Origin: JBBREP01 sp036501845
Lineage (GTDB): Bacteria > Actinomycetota > Acidimicrobiia > IMCC26256 > PALSA-610
Direction: 5' to 3'
Length of the DNA: 42,765 nucleotides
Assembly: GCA_036501845.1 (NCBI GenBank)
Contig: DASXZO010000045.1
Location: 1 to 42,765, forward strand
Each line of letters opens with the position of its first letter. Within the stretch, counting starts at the first letter, position 1. Both the position numbers and the translations under genes were made by a program. Below, piece by piece: positions 7,125 through 14,796 of this stretch. The notes under the pieces were generated by a model that saw only the letters and a list, made by a program, of their open reading frames with translations, did not search any database and had not been told where the DNA came from.

Positions 7125-9434
7125 TCAGTTGAGCACGCCGACCGCGGCGAAGGCCGCGTCGAGGGCAGCGGCGGGCGGGTCGTCGACCCGTTCCAAGCCG
7201 TTGGGGCCTTGCAGCACGAAGCGCAGGCCGCCGGCCGACTTCTTGTCGCGCCGCATCACCTCGATCAAATCCTCGCGCCGCAGGCCGTCGGGCGCGGCCG
7301 TGGGCAGGCCGAGGCTCGCCACGAGCGTGCGGTGCGCTGCGGCCTGCGAGGCCGGGATCCGCTCGAGCGCGCCGGCGAGTGCGCCTGCGAACACCAGGCC
7401 CACCGCAACCGCCTCGCCGTGGGCGAGCGCGTGCTGCGCGACCGTCTCGATCGCGTGGCCCAGCGTGTGTCCGTAGTTGAGGTGCTCACGCTGGCCCGTG
7501 CGTTCGAGCTCGTCGGCGCTCACGTAGCGCGCCTTGGCGCCCGCGGCACGCGTGATCGTGGTGCGCAGCACCTCGGGATCGCGTGCGGTGAGCGCGTCGC
7601 CGTGCGACTCGAGGATCGATTGCAACGCCTCGTCGCCCATCAGCGCGTACTTCGCCAGCTCGCCGAGGCCGCAGCGGTACTCGCGGTCGGCCAATGTGGC
7701 GAGCACGGCCGGATCGGCGAACACACCCACGGGCTGGTGGAACGCACCCACGAGGTTCTTGCCCTGCGGAAGGTTCACTGCGGTCTTGCCGCCGATCGCC
7801 GAGTCGACCATGGCGAGCAGCGTGGTGGGCACCTGCACCACCACGATGCCGCGGTAGTACACCGACGCCGCGAAGCCTGCGGTGTCACCCACCACTCCTC
7901 CACCGACGGCGACGACGGCATCGCCTCGCAGCAGCCCGAAGTTGGTCATCTCGCGGCACAGCTCGTCGATCGTGGCGAGCGACTTCGCGGATTCGCCGTC
8001 GGCCATCTCGATGACGCGGGTGGGAATGAAGGCGCGATCGATGTCGGCGGCGATGGCATCGGCGTGCTCGCGGATCGGTGCCTGCGTGATCACCGCGCAA
8101 CGCCGTACGTCGTGACCGAGCAGTGCACCAGTGACACCGCTCACGGCGTCCGCGCCGACGACCACGTGGTAGCTGCGCGCACCGAGTGCGACCCGCACCG
8201 TGTCGCGCTCGGCATCGCTGCGCGTCTCCACCTGCGGGGGCGGCGCGATCAGGCGTGCGGGCGACGGCGTGCGCGGCGGTGCCGGCACCGCGCGGAGTGC
8301 GGGCACGTCCGGCATCTCGTTCGGGCTCGGCGCGGGCGCGGGCGCGGCTTCGATCCGCTCCGGTGATGGCAGCGAGGTGACGACGGTGGGCGCGGGCGCG
8401 GGAACCGCGCGCACCGCGGCGGCCGGCGCGACACCGGGCACCACTCGCGGGGTGCCCCACCGCGGGCGCGTGTCGGGGTCGGGGCTCGGTTGGGGGTCGG
8501 GTGGCGGGATCGGCTCGACCGCTCGAGCTGGAACCGGCGGTTCGGGTGGTGCGGGCGGCGCAACCCGGCGTGCGCCGGAGCCGATCAGCGCGCCGCGCGG
8601 GCGGGCGGCGCGTCGCGGCTCGTCAACGGGTTCGGCTTCCTCGTCGCGCACGGGCACCGCGTCGGGTTCTATCGCGGCCTCGGTGACGGGTTCTGGCGGG
8701 TCCTCGAGCTCGGGTTCGGGTTCCAGTTCCGGCTCCACGACCTCGGCGACGGGTTCGGGCTCGGGCTCTGGTTCCGGCTCGGGTTCCACAACCTCGGCGA
8801 CCGGCTCGGGTTCCGGTTCCGGTTCGGGCTCCGGCTCTGGCGCTGGCTCTGGCTCTGGCGCTGGCGCTGGCTCGACCTCAGCCACAGGTTCGGGTTCGGG
8901 TTCGGGTTCGGGTTCGGGCTCCACAACCTCGGCGACCGGCTCGGGTTCCGGTTCGGGCTCTGGCTCGGGCTCCACAACCTCAGCGACCGGTTCGGGCTCT
9001 GGCTCGGGCTCCACGACCTCGGCGACGGTCACCGCGGCGGGCACATACACCGGTGTCGGTGGCTCCGGGGCTGGCGGCGGCACCGACGCCGCGCCCGACT
9101 CGAGCAACGCGGCGACACGCGACTGCGTGCGCGTGTTGGCAATGGTCTCCGCGGCGCGTGCGCACATGCGCCGCACCGAGTCGCGGTTGTAGCCGCGCAA
9201 CATCTCGGGAAAGTCGATGTCGCGTAATTCATCGGGCGTGATCATCGCGGTGCCCGGCACGTCGTCGGTCTTGCCCTCGAGCCGCTCGATCGTGGCCGCG
9301 GCGCGCACCAGCACTCGGCGCACCGCGGTGGGCTCGTAACCCACCATCGACGCCTGGAACCGCGCGCCGCGCAATTCACCCGGCGTGACGCGGGGTGGAG
9401 TGGGACGCTGACCGTGCCGCTTGTTACGCGCCAT
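7125..9434 (-). CDS. aroB: Fusion of two DivIVA-like motifs, a Glu-Pro repeat linker and 3-dehydroquinate synthase
   Basis: One uninterrupted 769-residue frame. Residues 411-769 are a complete AroB: the NAD-binding VAVGGGVVGDTAGFAAS, PTTLLAMVDSAIGGKTAVN, GLGELAKYALMG and LNYGHTLGHAIE with metal-binding His and Glu residues. AroB forms 3-dehydroquinate from DAHP. The 410-residue extension is not seen in ordinary AroB (about 360 residues). It has two related motifs, TPGELRGARF...VGYEPTAV (17-54) and TPDELRDIDF...RGYNRDSV (66-99), that match the TP-x-D/E-L/I...F...GY...V pattern at the DivIVA/Wag31 N-terminus. An EPEP/VAEV repeat follows (141-246), then a Pro/Ala-rich tract. ATG 9434 overlaps aroK by 11 bp. 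An internal start giving free AroB is possible. Confidence 0.92.
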   Translation of the reverse strand: MARNKRHGQRPTPPRVTPGELRGARFQASMVGYEPTAVRRVLVRAAATIERLEGKTDDVPGTAMITPDELRDIDFPEMLRGYNRDSVRRMCARAAETIANTRTQSRVAALLESGAASVPPPAPEPPTPVYVPAAVTVAEVVEPEPEPEPVAEVVEPEPEPEPEPEPVAEVVEPEPEPEPEPEPVAEVEPAPAPEPEPAPEPEPEPEPEPEPVAEVVEPEPEPEPEPEPVAEVVEPELEPEPELEDPPEPVTEAAIEPDAVPVRDEEAEPVDEPRRAARPRGALIGSGARRVAPPAPPEPPVPARAVEPIPPPDPQPSPDPDTRPRWGTPRVVPGVAPAAAVRAVPAPAPTVVTSLPSPERIEAAPAPAPSPNEMPDVPALRAVPAPPRTPSPARLIAPPPQVETRSDAERDTVRVALGARSYHVVVGADAVSGVTGALLGHDVRRCAVITQAPIREHADAIAADIDRAFIPTRVIEMADGESAKSLATIDELCREMTNFGLLRGDAVVAVGGGVVGDTAGFAASVYYRGIVVVQVPTTLLAMVDSAIGGKTAVNLPQGKNLVGAFHQPVGVFADPAVLATLADREYRCGLGELAKYALMGDEALQSILESHGDALTARDPEVLRTTITRAAGAKARYVSADELERTGQREHLNYGHTLGHAIETVAQHALAHGEAVAVGLVFAGALAGALERIPASQAAAHRTLVASLGLPTAAPDGLRREDLIEVMRRDKKSAGGLRFVLQGPNGLERVDDPPAAALDAAFAAVGVLN
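8697..9014 (-). repeat. Tandem Glu-Pro / Val-Ala-Glu-Val coding repeat in the AroB fusion
   Basis: This segment encodes roughly residues 141-246 of the fusion. It consists of EP dipeptide runs of variable length (4 to 8 pairs) broken by VAEVVE blocks. At the DNA level it is a degenerate tandem array of GAGCC/CGAACC hexamers with a longer period of about 54-66 bp. Such arrays change length by slippage and are prone to assembly error. The predicted polypeptide is extended, acidic and disordered, suiting a spacer between the N-terminal motifs and the enzyme. Confidence 0.85.
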
Positions 9435-9969
9435 CGTGTGCACCACCCGTGTTCGCCGAGTATTCGGCGAGCACCGTCTCGGCCACTTCGTCGGGCGTGA
9501 GGTTCGTGGTGTCGACACGCGCGTCGGCGCACGCGCCGTACGCGTCGGCGCGTGTGCGCGCGAGCCGATCGAGCGTGGCAACGCGATCTCCGGAGGTGAG
9601 CAACGGTCGGCCCGTGTCGCCGGCCACGCGCGCCGCGAGCACGTCACTCGGACCGTCGAGCCACACCACTACACAGCCACGCCGCAGCGCGGCGCGATTT
9701 TCGACATCGGTCGCCACACCGCCGCCGCACGAGATCACCAACGCGGCCGGCGACGCGACCGCGTCGGCCACCGCGGTGCGTTCCATCGCGCGGAACGCGG
9801 CCTCGCCGTGGTTCGCGAAGATCTCGGCCACCGTGAGACCGGCGACCGCTTCCACGAGTGCATCGGTGTCGACCAACTCGCGCCCGAGCCGCGCGGCACA
9901 GCGCGCACCAACTGTGGTCTTGCCTGCCCCCATGAGGCCGATCAGCGCGAGGTGGCGCGACGCAGGCAT
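9424..9969 (-). CDS. aroK: Shikimate kinase
   Basis: A 181-residue P-loop kinase that phosphorylates shikimate at O3 using ATP. Walker A is GLMGAGKTTVGARCA, the shikimate-binding acidic pair lies in ELVDTDALVE, the GGG motif is in ISCGGGVATD, and the lid Arg region is GDTGRPLLTSG. ATG 9969 begins MPASRHLALIG and lies one base after the aroC stop; a longer in-frame start at 10035 lies inside aroC and is rejected. The 3-prime end overlaps the aroB fusion by 11 bp. Confidence 0.95.
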   Translation of the reverse strand: MPASRHLALIGLMGAGKTTVGARCAARLGRELVDTDALVEAVAGLTVAEIFANHGEAAFRAMERTAVADAVASPAALVISCGGGVATDVENRAALRRGCVVVWLDGPSDVLAARVAGDTGRPLLTSGDRVATLDRLARTRADAYGACADARVDTTNLTPDEVAETVLAEYSANTGGAHDGA

Positions 9970-9970
9970 A

Positions 9971-11134
9971 TCAGCCTCGGAGCGTTTCCACGTAGGAACG
10001 ATGGTTGCGCGTGAGCTCGCCCATCGAGTCACCACCGAACTTGCGCAGCACCTCGCCGGCCAGCACGAGGGCCACCATCGTCTCGCACACCACGCCGGCC
10101 GCGGGTACCGCAGTGACGTCGGTGCGCTCCTTGAACGACACCGTCTCTTGCTTCGTGACCACGTCGACGGTGGCCAGCACCGGACGGTTCAAGGTGGCGA
10201 GCGGCTTCATCGCCACACGCGCGGCGATCACCTCACCGGTGCTCATGCCACCCTCGATGCCGCCGGCGCGCGACGACGCGCGCACATAACCCTGCTCGTC
10301 GTCCCAGTGGATCGCGTCGTGCGCTTCCGAGCCGCGTACACCCGCGACCGCGAAGCCCTCGCCGATCTCCACACCCTTCATCGCCTGGATGCTCATCAAC
10401 GCGCCCGCGAGCTGCGAGTCGAGGCGGCGGTCCCAGTGCACGTGCGAGCCGAGGCCGGGCGGGCAGCCATACGCGAGTACTTCGACCACACCGCCGAGGC
10501 TGTCGCCGTCCTTCGCCGCAGCCTTGATCTCGGTGACCATCTCGGCTTCGACCGACTCGTCGAAGCAGCGAACCTCCGACGCGTCGATGCGCTCGAGGTC
10601 GGCCGGCTTCGGGCGCGGCGTGTCGTCGTGCACCGACGCCGCGCCGAGCTGCACCACGTGTGAGAGCACCGACACGTCGACGTGCGCGAGCAGACGCTTG
10701 GCGATCGCGCCGGCCGCGACGCGAGCCGCGGTCTCGCGTGCCGATGCGCGCTCCAGCACGTCGCGTGCGTCGCTGAAGCCGTACTTCTGCATACCTGCTA
10801 GATCGGCGTGACCGGGCCGCGGTTGCGTGAGCGGCTTGGCCGTTTCGCCCGGCGCCGAGCTCATCTCCTCGGCCCACTTCCCGGTCTTCCACTCGGAGTT
10901 GTGGACGATCACGGCCACCGGCGAGCCGATGGTGCGCCCGTGGCGCACACCGCCGAGGAACTCGATCTCGTCGGCCTCGAAGCGCATCCGGGGGCCGCGG
11001 CCGTAGCCGAGCCGGCGGCGCGCCAGCTCCTCGGCGAGGTCGTCGAGCACGAGCGGCAGCCCGGCCGGCAGCCCCTCGATGGTGACGACCAGGGCCGGGC
11101 CGTGCGACTCACCGGCAGTCAGGAATCGCAACAT
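9971..11134 (-). CDS. aroC: Chorismate synthase
   Basis: A 387-residue FMN-dependent enzyme producing chorismate from EPSP. Signatures include LTAGESHGPALVVTIEGLPAG, GRGPRMRFEADEIEFLGG, KPLTQPRPGHADLAGMQKYG, the RASARETAARVAAGAIAK block and SRAGGIEGGMSTGEVI. ATG 11134 gives MLRFLTAGESHG, the usual start; an in-frame TTG two codons upstream is less likely. It lies 51 bp after the PilP-like gene on the same strand, so the shikimate genes may be transcribed together with the pilus assembly genes. Confidence 0.96.
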   Translation of the reverse strand: MLRFLTAGESHGPALVVTIEGLPAGLPLVLDDLAEELARRRLGYGRGPRMRFEADEIEFLGGVRHGRTIGSPVAVIVHNSEWKTGKWAEEMSSAPGETAKPLTQPRPGHADLAGMQKYGFSDARDVLERASARETAARVAAGAIAKRLLAHVDVSVLSHVVQLGAASVHDDTPRPKPADLERIDASEVRCFDESVEAEMVTEIKAAAKDGDSLGGVVEVLAYGCPPGLGSHVHWDRRLDSQLAGALMSIQAMKGVEIGEGFAVAGVRGSEAHDAIHWDDEQGYVRASSRAGGIEGGMSTGEVIAARVAMKPLATLNRPVLATVDVVTKQETVSFKERTDVTAVPAAGVVCETMVALVLAGEVLRKFGGDSMGELTRNHRSYVETLRG

Positions 11135-11185
11135 GGCCAAAGAATACGGAGAAATGCGCCGCGACCGGGGTGGTAACGGCCCTGA

Positions 11186-11782
11186 TCACTTCAGCGTTTG
11201 CTCGCCGACACAGAGCTGGAACGGCGAATCGCCGAACAGGAACTGGCCGCACGGCGAATCGAGGCTCACCACCCGGTAGCTGCCGCTGGCGAAGGTGTCG
11301 CCCTCGCCCACCGTGAACACGGTCGAGCCCACCTGCACCCGGGCCTGCACCACGCCGTTGCTGTTGCGGAACACGTCGATCAAGGTGACCGTCTGGCTCT
11401 GCACCGGGTTGTTCGACGGCTCGATCGTGGTGGTCGTCGTCGACCCACTCGTGCCCGGTGTGGTGGTCGTGGTGCCGCCGCCACCCGACGAGGTCGGGGT
11501 GGTGCTCGTGGGGGTGGTGTCGATCTGGATCACCGGTTCGAACGGGTTCTTGCTGCCGTACACGGGGAACGTCGGCGGCGACGGTGCGATGGTGGTGGCC
11601 GTGCCCGGCACCGGCTCGAACGGATTCGGGCGCTCGGCGGGCGACGTTGGCGCAGTCGTGGAGCTCGACGCGCTCTTCGACCCGGACGAGCCGCCGAACA
11701 CTGCGCGCGCGACGAAGGCGGCTACGAGCAAGCCGAGCACGCAACCCAGCACGACCAAACGGCGCCGTTCCTGCGAGGCCAT
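11186..11782 (-). CDS. PilP-like type IV pilus assembly protein
   Basis: A 198-residue protein with one N-terminal membrane segment (VVLGCVLGLLVAAFVARAVF), a Ser/Thr/Gly/Pro-rich linker with two NPFEP motifs (compare the NPF/DPF motifs of PilP and GspC), and a C-terminal beta-rich domain (VTLIDVFRNSNGVVQARVQV to the end). Two Cys flank FLFGDSPFQL and could form a disulfide. PilP normally connects the PilN-PilO inner-membrane complex to other machine parts; in a Gram-positive, the outer-membrane secretin partner would be absent. Its ATG shares one base with the PilO stop. Assignment rests on position and domain shape rather than strong sequence identity. Confidence 0.65.
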   Translation of the reverse strand: MASQERRRLVVLGCVLGLLVAAFVARAVFGGSSGSKSASSSTTAPTSPAERPNPFEPVPGTATTIAPSPPTFPVYGSKNPFEPVIQIDTTPTSTTPTSSGGGGTTTTTPGTSGSTTTTTIEPSNNPVQSQTVTLIDVFRNSNGVVQARVQVGSTVFTVGEGDTFASGSYRVVSLDSPCGQFLFGDSPFQLCVGEQTLK

Positions 11783-12480
11783 TATCCGATTCCCGTCGTC
11801 GGCGTGGTTGCAGCTGTGGTGGTCGGCGTCGAGGTGCCGCTCGAACCGGTCGCGCCGGTGGACCCGGTCGACCCGGTTCCACCCGTGGTCGGTTGCGCCT
11901 GGGTGAACATGCGCGCGTTCAACGTGACTGTGAGCAACGGCGCGCCCGAACTCGACGCCTCGGTCGTCGGCGTGGTGGCCGACGTGGAACCACCGCTGCT
12001 GCTCGTGTTCGCGGCGCCCGTGGTGACGTCGATGCTGTCGACCACCACGAGCCGATCGAGCAACTCGAGACGGTTCAGGTAGTCGAGCACCTGGAAGAAG
12101 CCGCCCGAGATCACGATCTGCATCTTGATCTCGGTGGCGTTCGCGCCCGCCGACGGGAGTGACGGCTCCACCGACACCCAGTCGACGCCCGCCTCCTGCT
12201 CGAGGTCGACCGAGCTGCGAATGAAGCCTTCGAGATCGGCGGTGGGCGGCACCAGCGCGTTGAGGTGCTGCAGGTGCGCCTTCTCGGCGGGCTGTTGCGC
12301 GTTGATGCCCTCGAGCGTTTGCAACTGCTGTTGAAGGCCGCTGCCCGTCGACTTGGCGGTGGCCAGGCGGTTCTCGGCCTTGCTGCGATCCTTGCCGGCC
12401 GGGCTGAAGAACGCGAAGTTCCACAGCAACAGCACCACGATCAATCCGAGCACGCTTGCGAGCACGACGCGATTTCTCAC
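11782..12480 (-). CDS. pilO: Type IV pilus inner-membrane platform protein PilO
   Basis: A 232-residue bitopic protein with a single N-terminal membrane helix (VLASVLGLIVVLLLWNFAFF). A coiled-coil-prone segment follows (SKAENRLATAKSTGSGLQQQ and onward), then a ferredoxin-like domain with LNALVPPTADLEGFIRSS and ISGGFFQVLDYLNRLELLDR, typical of PilO. The C-terminal 35 residues are a Gly/Thr/Ser-rich tail. PilO dimerises with PilN to couple the ATPases to the pilus. GTG 12480 overlaps the stop of the PilM-PilN gene as GTGA, and the stop shares one base with the next start. Confidence 0.85.
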   Translation of the reverse strand: MRNRVVLASVLGLIVVLLLWNFAFFSPAGKDRSKAENRLATAKSTGSGLQQQLQTLEGINAQQPAEKAHLQHLNALVPPTADLEGFIRSSVDLEQEAGVDWVSVEPSLPSAGANATEIKMQIVISGGFFQVLDYLNRLELLDRLVVVDSIDVTTGAANTSSSGGSTSATTPTTEASSSGAPLLTVTLNARMFTQAQPTTGGTGSTGSTGATGSSGTSTPTTTAATTPTTGIG

Positions 12481-14351
12481 TTCGTCTCCCTTGCGGCGTT
12501 GTCGGCGGCAACCGAGCGGTCGGAGCGCGCCTTGTCGGTGAGACCCGCCGACGACTGGAAGGTCACGACGTCGCGGTCGCCCAGCGTCGACTTCTGCGCC
12601 GACGGCACCCAGAGATTGCTGAACTCCGGCAGGTCGCCGACGCGCTTGATCCAGTCGGCCACCGCGGTGAAGTCGAGACCGGTCGCCTGGAACGTGACCG
12701 AACCCTGCACTGCCGGCGGCGGCGCGACCGAGCCGGGTGCGCCCGTGGTGGGCGTGGTGGTAGTGGGCGTCGATGCACCCGAACCCGTGGTGGATGCAGT
12801 GGTGGAGCCCTGGAAGCTCGTGAGCCACACGCTGTCGGGCATCGTGCGGGCGATCTCGTTGAGCACGCTCGCCCACGACACATCGGTGGAGAGCAAGTTC
12901 GCGACCTGCGCGTCGAGCGCCGCGATCTGCGCCTTCGTCTGCTCGGCCGGCGCGAGCTTGTTCACCTGCGCCTCGAGGGCGTCGTTCTTCTGCTCCTGCG
13001 CCTTGGCCGCGGAGTTGGCGTTCGACGCGTCGTTGTGGCGGCTCACCACCGGGATCGCAAGCAACGCGATCAGCACTGCAGCCGCGATCGCGCCGATCAC
13101 CGCGTTGCGCGACGCACCGAGCAGGTGCGCCTTCTCCTCTTCCGGCGCGAGATCGAGGCGCGGCGTGTTGCCGTCGCCGGGCATCGCGAGCCCGAGGGCG
13201 GCAGAGAGGTACGGGTCGAGGCGCGGAAGCTCGTCGTCGTTGAAGCCGATGTCGCTGACCGCGACGCGCTCGCGCGGGTTCGCGGGCTCCACCGGCACGC
13301 CGAGCAGCGCGCCGAGCCGTTCCTGGATGCCGTCGTACTGCGCGCCGCCGCCCGTGAGCTGCACGCGCAGGAGGCGAGCCGCACCGGGCTGGTTGCGGTA
13401 GTAGTCGAGCGAGCTGCGGATCTCGTCGAGCAGCACCGCGAGCGGACGCTCGGCCGCGGCGCGAGCCTGGCGAACGACCTCGTCGTCGACGCTGCCCACC
13501 TGTCGCTTCAACGACTCCGCGGTCTCGGGCGGCAATTCGAGCGCGGTGCCGATGGCGTCGGTGAGCGCGCGCCCACCGCTTGCGAGCACGCGCACGAAGC
13601 GCGGTACACCGCGCTCGTGCACCACCACGCACGTGACGCCACCACCGATGCTCACGATGCCTTCGGCGCCGGCGGGCGGCGCGGCGGCAGTGACCGCCTC
13701 GGCCAGCGGGAACGGCTCGGGCGCCACCACTTCGGGCGGCCTGAACGCCGCGTCGGGGTCGCCCTCGCCCGGAATGTTGTCGTCGAGCGGGGGCGGTGCC
13801 GGCGTGGACGGCACCTCGGGCGCCGCCAGGCTGCGGATCAGCGCGAGCGGGATCAGCTCCACCGACTCCACCGGCAGGCCGCCGCGCTCGACGGCGTCGA
13901 CGAGCCGCTCCACGATCGAGCGCTGCGCAGCGGCGAGGAGCACCCGCATCACGGGCTCGGCGCCGGGCTCGGTCGAACCGGCGGCTTCGTCGAGGACTGC
14001 AAAGTCGACGAGGGCCTCGTCGACCGGGATCGGGATGAGGTCGGCGAGCTGGAAGCGCAGCGCGCCGGCAAGGTCTTCGCGCGACATCACCGGCATCTCG
14101 ACCTGGCGGACGATCAACCGGGGCGACGCGATGCCGAGCCGCACCGGCGCCTTGCGCACACCCACTTCGGTGCGCAGCCGCTTCACCGCTTCGACGAGCG
14201 CCTCAGCGTCGACGACCTCGCCTTCGTGCATGGCGTCGCGCGGCAGGGCCACCTGACCGAACGCGGTCAGGCGCGGCGCGCCGCCGTTCGTCACCTCGGC
14301 AACGGTGACGGCGTTGGTGCCGACGTCGAGGCCGATCAGCCGGCGCGCCAC
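12477..14351 (-). CDS. pilM: PilM-PilN fusion protein of the type IV pilus platform
   Basis: A 624-residue single frame. Residues 1-375 are PilM, an actin-like cytoplasmic protein (LIGLDVGTNAVTVAEV; EGIVSIGGGVTCVVV; the LTGGGAQYDGIQERL phosphate-2 region). Residues 398-624 are PilN: LDLAPEEEKA in place of the usual INLLP motif, a membrane helix at 416-436, a coiled-coil region and a C-terminal periplasmic-type domain (FQATGLDFTAVADWIKRVG). PilM and PilN are normally separate proteins that bind through the PilN N-terminus; here they are covalently joined, as in GspL of type II secretion. GTG 14351 has a GGAGG site upstream and lies within the end of the HTH gene (16 bp overlap). Confidence 0.9.
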   Translation of the reverse strand: MARRLIGLDVGTNAVTVAEVTNGGAPRLTAFGQVALPRDAMHEGEVVDAEALVEAVKRLRTEVGVRKAPVRLGIASPRLIVRQVEMPVMSREDLAGALRFQLADLIPIPVDEALVDFAVLDEAAGSTEPGAEPVMRVLLAAAQRSIVERLVDAVERGGLPVESVELIPLALIRSLAAPEVPSTPAPPPLDDNIPGEGDPDAAFRPPEVVAPEPFPLAEAVTAAAPPAGAEGIVSIGGGVTCVVVHERGVPRFVRVLASGGRALTDAIGTALELPPETAESLKRQVGSVDDEVVRQARAAAERPLAVLLDEIRSSLDYYRNQPGAARLLRVQLTGGGAQYDGIQERLGALLGVPVEPANPRERVAVSDIGFNDDELPRLDPYLSAALGLAMPGDGNTPRLDLAPEEEKAHLLGASRNAVIGAIAAAVLIALLAIPVVSRHNDASNANSAAKAQEQKNDALEAQVNKLAPAEQTKAQIAALDAQVANLLSTDVSWASVLNEIARTMPDSVWLTSFQGSTTASTTGSGASTPTTTTPTTGAPGSVAPPPAVQGSVTFQATGLDFTAVADWIKRVGDLPEFSNLWVPSAQKSTLGDRDVVTFQSSAGLTDKARSDRSVAADNAARETK

Positions 14352-14626
14352 CGGTGCTCCTCCGTCGAGTTGCCGTTCGACGCGTGGGGCGCGTCGTCAT
14401 GGTGTGTGTCGCGCAGGTCGTCGTAGTGCGATTCGCGCGGGTCAGACGGGTTGACGGTGCGCGCCGAGAGGAAGCGGTCGACGTCGACCGCGCGCAGACG
14501 GAAGTGCTTGCCGACGCGAATCGCCGGGAGCTCACCGTCGCGGATCAAGCGATACACGGTCATCGTCGACACGCGCATCGTCTCGGCCACCTCGCGCACG
14601 GTGAGGAGTTGGTGCTCAGCTACCAA
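14336..14626 (-). CDS. Excisionase/MerR-type helix-turn-helix DNA-binding protein
   Basis: A 96-residue protein. Residues 6-54 are a winged HTH of the excisionase/BldC type: LLTVREVAETMRVSTMTVYR followed by LIRDGELPAIRVGKHFRLRA. The remaining 42 residues are charged, His/Asp-rich and probably disordered. TTG 14626 is chosen because AAGGGGAG lies four bases upstream; the alternative TTG 14641 lacks such a site. The gene overlaps pilM by 16 bp and heads the pilMN-pilO-pilP-aro transcript, so it may regulate pilus genes, possibly including itself. DNA targets are not known; an inverted repeat upstream at 14738-14755 is a candidate site. Confidence 0.85.
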   Translation of the reverse strand: MVAEHQLLTVREVAETMRVSTMTVYRLIRDGELPAIRVGKHFRLRAVDVDRFLSARTVNPSDPRESHYDDLRDTHHDDAPHASNGNSTEEHRWRAG

Positions 14627-14653
14627 AACGCTCCCCTTCAATCAACCGCAGCC

Positions 14654-14683
14654 ACAGTAAGCCTCATCTACAACATTCGTCAA
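14654..14683 (-). promoter_or_regulatory. Promoter for the HTH-pilMN-pilO-pilP operon
   Basis: Minus-strand TTGACG (14678-14683) and TACTGT (14654-14659) are separated by 18 nt, a good match to housekeeping actinobacterial -35 and -10 boxes. Transcription would begin near 14647, giving a leader of about 20 nt containing the AAGGGGAG ribosome-binding site before TTG 14626. The surrounding 120 bp are noticeably AT-richer than the genes around them. Confidence 0.65.
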
Positions 14684-14737
14684 TTCAGGCCTCACAATTA
14701 GACAATCACCGCCGATGGCAACATATGAATTACAGAC

Positions 14738-14755
14738 ATGTCATTGGAATGACAT
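14738..14755. promoter_or_regulatory. Operator-like inverted repeat upstream of the HTH-pil operon
   Basis: ATGTCATT and AATGACAT form a perfect 8-bp inverted repeat with a 2-bp spacer. Outer words ATGAAT (left) and ATTCAT (right) extend the dyad imperfectly. It lies about 55 bp upstream of the -35 box of the HTH operon, inside an AT-rich stretch. This geometry suits binding by a dimeric regulator, perhaps the adjacent HTH protein or a factor acting on it. No transcript evidence is available. Confidence 0.5.
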
Positions 14756-14796
14756 TCATGTGATTCGCGTCCACGGTTCAAACCCGCGCCTGGGGC

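Noticed and set aside
6687..8366. Long plus-strand frame (over 550 codons) opposite aroQ and the aroB fusion
   Set aside because: It is antisense to genes with clear catalytic motifs and has shadow-like composition rich in Arg, His, Gly and Ala; no ribosome-binding site or domain is seen.
8200..9192. Plus-strand frame encoding a Ser-Gly-Thr repeat protein
   Set aside because: It is the reverse complement of the Glu-Pro coding repeat in the AroB fusion. The repeat on the coding strand belongs to a frame that includes an intact enzyme, so the antisense frame is a by-product.
7125..9434. Reading the AroB fusion as two genes joined by a sequencing error
   Set aside because: The frame is open throughout, the N-terminal part has its own recognisable motifs in the same frame, and no stop or second ribosome-binding site separates them. 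An internal start is still possible and is noted in the feature.
14772..14796. tRNA-like T-arm: GG-TTCAAAC-CC flanked by a near-complementary stem and CCTGGGG on the plus strand
   Set aside because: The T-loop fits TTCRANY, but no matching 5-prime acceptor strand, D-arm or anticodon arm is found in the preceding 70 bases, and the T-stem has a mismatch. It could be a chance match or an old tRNA remnant; it cannot be called a tRNA or attachment site.
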